Source: Endothia cerciana (Eukaryota; Ascomycota; Sordariomycetes; Diaporthales; Cryphonectriaceae). Taken from it: a stretch of 64,000 nucleotides of DNA. The DNA lies in contig JALRMH010000002.1 in NCBI GenBank assembly GCA_026119935.1, positions 124,001 through 188,000 on the forward strand. The letters run 5' to 3'. A program made the translations under genes and the position numbers. Under the pieces are notes generated by a model that ran no database searches, was not told the DNA's origin, and saw only the letters and a program-made list of their open reading frames with translations. Shown here in pieces: positions 57,577 through 64,000 of the stretch (positions are counted from its first letter, which is position 1; each line of letters begins with the position of its first letter).

Positions 57577-58945
57577 CCCTTATTCACTAATGCCCTGGGA
57601 GGGTGAGCGTCGCCTTGGCTCGATTGTGATGGAAGAACAAGTGAGGGCATACGTCAGACCTTCGATATGTATCCATGCGGGCTCAATCCCCTCCATGCCC
57701 ATCACCAAAACAACCTCCCCTACCTCTACAGCGGGTATTATATGACGTCTGTCGTACATCAAACGCATCATTTCAGTCCATCAATAGCAGGAATATCGTG
57801 TATAGCGACTTCGACAACCGGCCTCTTCTCTTTCTAGGCAATCCAATCCTTTCTTTGTATGCTCACGAAGCCTCTTGTTCCTCACACTAGCGGGTATGTG
57901 CGTCGGAGTGCTAATTTCTCTGCACCGGTTTCTGCTTAATCAGGGCTTGCGCTTGACCCTCCTCCTAGTTGCGGCCTCGGGGAATGCGCTGCCTGTCCAC
58001 CCTTGCGTGGCCCATCCTTCCTCTCGTGCCTGGTTCTGGAGCCCTCAATGAGCTTGGTGAGGGCTGGACGTTGAGGCCTCTCCCATAGGATGTTGCTCAT
58101 TCCGTGGCCGCTGTGCGGGACGCCGCTGGGAAGCCGAAGGCGAGGGTTCGCTCACGTGTCGGGAGGGTCTCTCAGTGTCCAGGAGTTCTTAGACAGTCTC
58201 GTTTTTGAAGGCTCCTGACGACGCAGTGTGGTACCAAGTATATAAGGCGCGCCTGTCGGTTGCGATACGAGGGCTTCTTTCCCGCTTCGTCCGCGCCACC
58301 GGCAAGGGCCCAGGAGGCGCGAGCAGCATCGTCACCGAACTCTGTCCCCGGGCACATCTCCCAGGACCGCCGCATCAAGCCGGCCTGCAGCGGGCCCCGA
58401 TTGGCGCTCGAGACCGACGTCCTCGGGCCGCTGTGGGAAGCCGAAGCGGGAGGGGGGCAGAACATGGCGAGGGGGGGCTGTGGCGGATCCACAGCTCGGG
58501 GCTCTCGACGGTCGAGAACCAGGCTGGCTCGGGACAACCGTAGACGGATTATAGCTACTGGTGGCGCACCAGCGGCCTCGACATGGGTGACGAGGAGGAA
58601 GATGAATTCGTGGTCAACAATACCTACCAGAGGAGAAGGGGGCAGGGAACAGTCCAGTCTGATGGAGGCTACCCTCAGCAGCGACGGTGAGTATCGATAT
58701 ATAGAGACCACAATAATGGCGAGAACGATCGTTTAGCGGGAAAGCAAGTGAAATCGAGGAGCAATACCACTAATAAGAGGGAGGGGAGGTGCGGTTGAGC
58801 AAAATACTCCCAGATTCAGCCCAGCTTGGGGGGGGGGGGGGAGGGGTCCTGATCATTAGTTTGCTTAACCGCAAAGAACCCTCGACTACGTCTATCTATG
58901 GATAGCAGTTCGTTGACCGTATTTTTCATGGTCACATAGGACCGT
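57577..58945. other. Intergenic region, 1.4 kb
   Basis: No recognised gene. Frames on both strands at 58172-58736 lack motifs. A G run is at about 58827-58840. Confidence 0.45.
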
Positions 58946-59258
58946 TTAGGTGCTAGCGCTCCTCCAGCAGCTGTGGGCCAAAAGGCGTTCCCGCCGCCGC
59001 GAAATCTCGGCCACCACTGCTTCGCTTGGAGCCTCGACCGGCGCAGGCCGCTCCCTGGCATCCTCTTCCTGATGACTTCTGACAGCATCGGCAAAGATGG
59101 TGCGCAGGGCATCGCACGAGATATCGGCCGTCGCCGTCATGGACATCCGCTCATCGTCTACCCAGAAGAGTGGGAGAGAAAAGTACTCGTCCTCCACCAT
59201 TTCCTTCTTGTCGCCCTCCTCGCTGCGCTCGCCGTCGTCGCCGTCGTCGCGTCCCTTG
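58946..59258 (-). pseudogene. Acidic C-terminal coding segment, out of frame with the gene upstream
   Basis: Directly beyond the stop of the four-exon gene at 59259-60971, a different minus frame encodes a well-composed tail. It includes DDGERSEEGDKKEMVEDEYF, SLPLFWVDDERMSMTATADI and CDALRTIFADAVRSH, and ends near 58946. The preceding frame ends CLGSDKDSEPCR at a TAG, and the two overlap within a few codons. No usable GT donor joins them. This looks like the original C-terminus cut off by a frameshift, or a separate exon whose joining I cannot see. Confidence 0.45.
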
Positions 59259-60971
59259 CTATCTGCAAGGCTCGCTGTCCTTGTCGCTCCCGAGGCAGAT
59301 TATCACCTCCCGTTGATTCTCTGCATCAGTCAACGACTCTTTCATGCCTAAGCTGGGATCTACTGATATGATCTGGGCAGTGAGTCTGTAAGGTTTGTCT
59401 GGCTGGGCTCGACGCTTTGCCTTGGTGCGTCCCTCGATAATGAAGCGGATGATCAGTACATTTGTTTGGAATAGTAGCGAGGTTTCTCAAGACAAGATAC
59501 GGGAGAAAGAACTGCGTTAGCAAAGCTGGTCTCAGAAGCTAGGTCGGATAGGAACGTATATGGGCGGCTAGTCGGATAGACAGATAGAACGACGTTGCAA
59601 AAAGGAGGATAATACGTACCTCTAAACCTAGCGTCAGCGGACTTGCGAGTAAAATCGAATTCGATGAACAGCAATGGGAGGATGGTCCCTTCAGGCTTCG
59701 TCGTGAAAATCAAGCCGTCTAACTTGCGCGATGCTTCGTTCCATTCGTATTTGGGACTCATGGGAGAAGAGATGTTGGCGGCGCGGGGCTGGCAGTGTGA
59801 CTGGGTTTTCGGCGTTGGCTTTGACCTGGTCTGCCGGTCCGTCGCAGGCCTGATCTCGACCGGTACTGGTCCTTCGAGGATGTACTCTGTCATGGGGCAG
59901 ACGGTGGCACTCTGCAGACCAGCATTACTGAGGGCTTTGTTGATGGTGTCTGCAATCTGCTCGGCAGCACCTCTCTTGAATTCTTTATGCAAGACCGTTT
60001 CGTTTTCAGGCATATTGATTTCAAGCTGCTCGAGGTCTGGGCTGTAGAGCAGTGTTATCTGGTCTTGTTTGCATATGTCAGAAATATAAATATTTTTGGC
60101 AATATGGGAAAGGAGACGCTTAAGAATAGGGATTTCAAGGTCTTGGTAGGCTGCGTCTGGTGAAGATTGGTCGAAGGAGCTTTGATCTGTTCCGTTGATT
60201 TGTCGACACACCCCTCACATATAAAGGTGAAATGAGCATCTAAGCCCGGTATTGTACTATACTGACACTCTGAAGCATTACCAGTGCTGTCGCTGTCACT
60301 ATGGGAACCAGAGTCGAGATGAAGTCCCAGCAGGGTGAACAAGGCAGTATGCTCAGCTCGAGCGAGTGGGAAGATAAAACGACCAGTCCCAGCCCTGCCG
60401 TCGTCGGTTGGCAGTGGCAGGGTGTGCACAGCAGCTTCTGAGCGACCCTGCCTGCTGCGGAGGAGGATCTGGAAGAAGATGAATACCTGATGTAGCTGGG
60501 GAGCACAGAAGGCCTGGTTGTGTGTCCGGTCTGAGAGACGGTGGAGGTCATTGCCCAGGTCAGGGTCGAGGTCCAGGCTGAGATTGGTGTGGAGGTCAGT
60601 AGTGCCTTTATTGTTTTTGTTGTTGCTGGTATCACCTTGGGCTCTAGTGCTATCACTGTCCCGGACCCTGCTGCTCTTTGCGGTCAGGGTGTTGCTGTTG
60701 TCGCCAGCATCGAGGCTGCTGAGGCTCGTGCTGCTGCCACTGCCACGCCTCCTGCGGTGGTAGGGCTGGAGCTTCGGGGGGATACCCGTCGTGATCAGGT
60801 CTGGTGATGCAGACAGTACATCGCAGTACAGACAGGTTGGTTCAGGAAAGTCAACAAGATGTTAGGATGCTCTTGTTGTGTTTGCTCTGATTGACATCTG
60901 GCTCTGTTCGAGGCGGTTTTAAGCATATGGAACTTGCCGACGGCAGTTGGATTAAATATGTGAGATGGCAT
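59259..60971 (-). CDS. Uncharacterised multi-exon protein, possible PD-(D/E)XK-like core
   Basis: Proposed exons are 60971..60896, 60800..60219, 60150..59620 and 59485..59259 (1416 nt, 471 residues); all phases agree. Junctions are GTGAGG/GCAG (68 bp) and GTACGT/TTGAG (134 bp, with CTAAC inside). The first intron has a weak GTCAAT donor, so the start MPSHIFNPTAVGKF is uncertain. The N-terminal third is Ser/Asp/Asn-rich. Two helical parts follow (QLHQVFIFFQILLRSR; YQDLEIPILKRLLSHIAKNI), then KEFKRGAAEQIADTINKAL. Near residues 370-395, KLDGLIF and LPLLFIEFDFTRKS recall the D...E-x-(D/K) pattern of restriction-endonuclease-like folds, but the spacing match is weak. I do not recognise the family. 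The ORF ends just before an acidic segment in another frame. Confidence 0.55.
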
Positions 60972-61559
60972 CTCAGCAGCATTTTGCCTCGTGCTCCTCC
61001 ACACGGACCAACTTCCACCTAGCGCGGACGGACGTACTGTTCCTCCGGTCTATTATGTGAGTCCCCACGGCTGCCGCTATTTGGCTGTCGTCTTCTTGGA
61101 GAAGCTCGAGAAAAAGGCTCGCAAATATAAAGAAGGATAATGAAAGGCAGGGTGATAAAACGCTGGGTGTAGCACAGATCCTGGAAAGTAGAAATCAGAA
61201 AGGACAGGAGCTCTCTTGGGAGCCAAAACCTCGATTAGAACCTAGGCCATGCAGTATTGTACATAATACTCTGATTATATTCGAGCCCTTATGAAGCCCA
61301 AGCGCTTCGTCACAGTCCGGTCCTATTACGTGCAAGCTTTCTGGGAGCAAAGATCTCACGAAGAAATTATCATTATGACCTCTGGGGGCCAAAGGTTTGA
61401 TGAGCGGAACGCCGTTGCACCCAGGGAAGGACCATGTGGTGTCTCTCGAGTTGAACAAGCCTATATACAGTACTCATACGAAGGAGCGCTTTAACTTGAA
61501 CAAGCTATGTGATTGCTCTGCTAAAACCTATCAACTTCTACATGCACTGGCCAAGGGTC
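60972..61559. other. Region with short minus-strand open frame
   Basis: A minus-strand frame at 61195-61458 reads FNSRDTTWSFPGCN and PLAPRGHNDNFFVRSLLPES and has even composition. It lacks a partner exon or motif. Nothing else is recognised. Confidence 0.35.
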
Positions 61560-61689
61560 TTCGTGAACCAGCGAGACCCAGCCCACGTACTTGCGGAAGA
61601 AGATGCTGGAAGTAATCCTCCAGCAAGGCGTATTCGATGATCACAGAAGCCATCTGGGTCAACAGGACCCTGGTGATCGGCTCGGCGCA

Positions 61690-61850
61690 CTTGAACGACG
61701 TGAACATCTCCTCGTTCCAGAGCACCCGCACCACCGCAGCCTTGGAAGAACGAGCGGAGCTCATCCTCGGCGACGTAGCCGGACAGACCGCCGATGAATA
61801 CAGTTTTGTTGTTCGAGTCGGTGGTCTGATTGATTTGTACGGCTGGAGGG
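61690..61850 (-). pseudogene. Orphan RRM fragment, Nam8/Ngr1-like
   Basis: On the minus strand PAVQINQTTDSNNKTVFIGG continues with LSGYVAEDELRSFFQGCGG. This is the first half of an RNA-recognition motif (RNP2 as VFIGGL) and is very close to the third RRM of fungal Nam8-type splicing and poly(U)-binding proteins. The second half, with the RNP1 motif (G-x-G-F-V-x-F), is missing. Downstream sequence in any frame does not resemble it, and other RRMs are absent nearby. The flanking minus frames (LEYLTPLANLTVQPDALFAL upstream; NEEMFTSFKCAEPITRVLLT downstream) do not belong to the family as I know it. It is a fragment or a chimera, not a complete gene. Confidence 0.6.
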
Positions 61851-61999
61851 CATTAGGTTGTTGACCAGGGCGAAAAGAGCATCTGGTTGGACTGTCAGAT
61901 TAGCCAGTGGTGTCAGGTATTCGAGGCTAGTTTTAAAGTCCGAGTCTGAGGAAGAGGGTAAGATATAGGCCGAGGGATTTCGCCTACTGACTAACATAT

Positions 62000-62350
62000 C
62001 TAGGAGCTGCGCGAGCTGTTGTTATGATTGTGCCTGAGGGTGTGGGCAATGGCAGCCTCCCTGCCACTGTTGAACCAGATCACCAGTCCAACGCCGGGGG
62101 AACACATCGTAAGTCCGCCTGGCCTGGCCGCCAGGTCAAGCATACACTGCCCGCCGTGGTCGTGCTGACGATAGTAGTCAGCAGCGTGATAGAACCTCGA
62201 GACGATCAATTCTACCTTCTCGAACCAGGTCTTCCGAGCAGCGCCGAATTTCTCGCTGACCAGTTGAAGAGAAAGGTGCTCAACTTTGTTGTTTGGTGGG
62301 TTGATTCTATCAGGACAAGCTAACCAGAATGTACAAGTCTCTCGCTACGA
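62000..62350 (-). other. Open coding-like segment, minus strand, unrecognised
   Basis: A minus frame of about 115 codons reads FWLACPDRINPPNNKVEHLS, then KFGAARKTWFEKVELIVSRF and YHAADYYRQHDHGGQCMLDL. Composition and codon choice look protein-like. No start codon is evident and no family is known to me. It may be an exon of the same decayed gene as the segments at 62550-63340. Confidence 0.4.
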
Positions 62351-62549
62351 GTAATTTCCTTGGGGAGAACAGAAACGCGTACGAAACACCCTTTTTCTGG
62401 CTCCCTGTTGAGGTCAACACCCTGCTGACCAGGTTGCGCGAGTTACAGGAGAGCTTCTGCTTCAACGACCTGATCTGCCCAGGCGCCGTTTCAGCACATA
62501 GAGAACCTTGCTGGCGCCAAGCTCAGAAGCCAAGGCGTTCTCAACATAT

Positions 62550-63340
62550 GTACTAGTTTTGGATATCCTGGCGGTTGACCTCCCGAGCTAGCAACATACT
62601 GCATCTTCCAGCATCTCTTGGTGAGCGCTGGTCCAGCTTCCACTTGTTGTTGGCGCCTGTCTTGTCAAGAGCCCACCCCTCAGAGATATGTTGCTTGAAG
62701 GTATTCGTAAGGCCTGGACTGTGGCGGAGTTAGTCAAACTCTGCAAGGTTGTGATCTTGGCCATGTTAGTAGCTGGTAAATATTTATATATGTTTTGCCA
62801 CGAAGAGTGATCGTGGCCTGAAGAATGGTAAGTAATAGGAATTCTCTAGGTTTGGATTGAACTGACTCTGGCGGTCTGTCCATCTTAGTACGACACCATC
62901 GTCGACTTCGTACTCGATCAGCACATTCACCCTCGCATCGCAAGGCTGTTTCTTGACAGCACCAGTCGCACGCACGCCTTTGCCTGTTCCCTCGGCGATG
63001 GCTTCGCTCGTGCCCTTGAACTCGCAGTGGTAGTAGTGAAGCTGGTATGGGATTCAAGGGACTACTGTTGTCCACTTCCTTGTATCCCTTTCTAATGCCG
63101 GTGGTCAGTACAAGGGAGCCTGTTTTCCAATAGTATCGGAAGACGAGTCGCAACGACCAAAAAGAACGGCTTTCGACCGAGCAGGAGAAAAGAATCATTC
63201 GCTGGATCCTCCGCTCTAAATCAATCTCGCCCACTTTTCAGCCATTCGACGACATCATCTACGTTCGTGTGTCGAAGGTTCCTCCTGAGAGTGCGGTGAC
63301 TTCATCTGGTACCATCCTTCCAACCCGCCACGCAGCCCAT
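62550..63340 (-). pseudogene. Unrecognised gene remnant with plausible introns and one frameshift
   Basis: Minus-strand segments line up in order: TNVDDVVEWLK, then VGEIDLERRIQRMILFSCSV and VFRYYWKTGSL. After a possible 70-bp intron (GTACTG to CCAG) comes LHYYHCEFKGTSEAIAEGTG with ARVNVLIEYEVDDGVVLRWT. After a second possible intron (GTCAGT to TCCAG, with TACTAAC inside) comes TNTFKQHISEGWALDKTGAN. Phases agree at both introns. The first junction, at a run of four A near 63226, needs a one-base frame change. The family is unknown to me, so this is either a decayed gene or one with an assembly indel. Confidence 0.4.
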
Positions 63341-63659
63341 TCATCAGTCTCAGATTTACCACATCATGAGATGACCCCACAGCACCTCCCAAGTTGACAT
63401 ATTGACAGGGATATGGCTTGGATGTGCCCCGCAAGGCGGTCGGCGACAGAACACTGAGGATGCTATGTGTATGTGAGGCTTGGGAAGGCCAGAGCAGTTG
63501 TAAGCCATCGGGTTGTGTAAAATCACAAGACAGTAGGCCTCAGTATGGCGACAGCGAAGTGCAGAGCAGTAACAGTAGAAGCTGACATCCATCTGGGTAT
63601 CGAGTTAAAAGTGTCATTAAACATTACGCTTCTGTTTGTCTATCCAAAAGCAGTGTTCG
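63341..63659. other. Intergenic region
   Basis: Nothing recognised. It includes the 3' flank of the membrane-protein gene that follows on the minus strand. Confidence 0.4.
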
Positions 63660-64000
63660 TCAATCGTCATCCCAGTGCCTCCGGCTGATGATGATCGGCC
63701 TCGCGGGATCCCACGGCCCATAGATTTCGTTCTTGTATTTCTGCAGCCCGATCAACCACCAACTGCACCCGCCCATGGAGACCGCGGCAATCAGACAGCC
63801 CACGATCATGCCTAACAAGCCACTCTTCCACGGCCAAGGTGCGGCCTCACAGGCGGCAGGCGTCTCGCAGTCTGCTGCACCGAGAATCATGCCCACGCCG
63901 CCGCCGGCACCGAGCACGAGGAGCACGGTGAGGACGATGTGGTACCGCCATGAGCGGTGACGTGCGTAGCGCCTAAACACGGGGAATAGTCCAAAGACCT
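63660..64000 (-). CDS. Putative multi-pass membrane protein, C-terminal part
   Basis: The minus frame is open from the right edge to TCA at 63660-63662, giving the last 113 residues of a longer protein. It shows FPVFRRYARHRSWRYH as a basic loop. Two hydrophobic helices follow: IVLTVLLVLGAGGGVGMILG and, after a Cys-containing loop (CETPAACEAAPWPW), GLLGMIVGCLIAAVSMGGCS with WWLIGL. The tail (IYGPWDPARPIIISRRHWDD) is short and charged. The two loop cysteines could form a disulphide. No family motif is visible, and the gene is cut by the window edge. Confidence 0.6.
   Translation of the reverse strand, partial: VFGLFPVFRRYARHRSWRYHIVLTVLLVLGAGGGVGMILGAADCETPAACEAAPWPWKSGLLGMIVGCLIAAVSMGGCSWWLIGLQKYKNEIYGPWDPARPIIISRRHWDDD

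Overview
This window looks like nuclear DNA of a filamentous ascomycete (Pezizomycotina, probably a Sordariomycete; the class is inferred from gene content, not proven). Genes are GC-rich and carry short introns of about 50-130 bp with GTAAGT/GTATGT-type donors and CAG/TAG acceptors. The intact genes encode typical fungal proteins. They lie in small groups between very long stretches that hold only microsatellites, homopolymer runs and broken gene remnants. No rRNA, tRNA, CRISPR array or intact transposon was recognised.

Layout. 1-473 (+): 3' end of a HAD-type hydrolase (CECR5-like). 1220-3510: a frameshifted conserved fungal gene (-) and a decayed DHA2-type MFS transporter (+). 5294-6766 (-): membrane-anchored GH16 glucanase with a Ser/Asn tract inside the enzyme domain. 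9205-11192 (-): two-exon protein of unknown function. 11990-12600 (-): decayed ferric-reductase-like segments. 15045-15653 (+): BLOC-1 subunit candidate, convergent with the choline kinase gene at 17080-19939 (-). 21202-22239 (-): SCO1 copper chaperone. 22560-24100: A+T-richer island with a broken kinase-like gene at 23333-23720. 24138-25864 (+): Spp1-type PHD subunit of COMPASS. 25865-35630: gene desert. 35631-36661 (-): FlbC-like C2H2 regulator. 36662-48152: second gene desert. 48153-50480 (-): NIMA kinase, divergent from an ankyrin-BTB gene at 51091-53121 (+). 53122-64000: accessory-looking region with small unknown genes, an unrecognised four-exon gene at 59259-60971 (-), an orphan RRM fragment, further phase-consistent coding remnants, and a membrane-protein gene running off the right edge.

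The intact genes do not form one pathway. They serve cell-cycle control (NIMA), histone H3K4 methylation (Spp1), conidiation (FlbC-like), cytochrome c oxidase assembly (SCO1), phosphatidylcholine synthesis (choline kinase), the cell wall (GH16) and endolysosomal transport (BLOC-1). The spliced models for GH16, 9205-11192, choline kinase, SCO1, Spp1, FlbC-like, NIMA and ankyrin-BTB were built by reading splice sites, and each total length is a multiple of three. The least explained part is the right-hand 5 kb, followed by the two deserts with their clustered G/C homopolymers.
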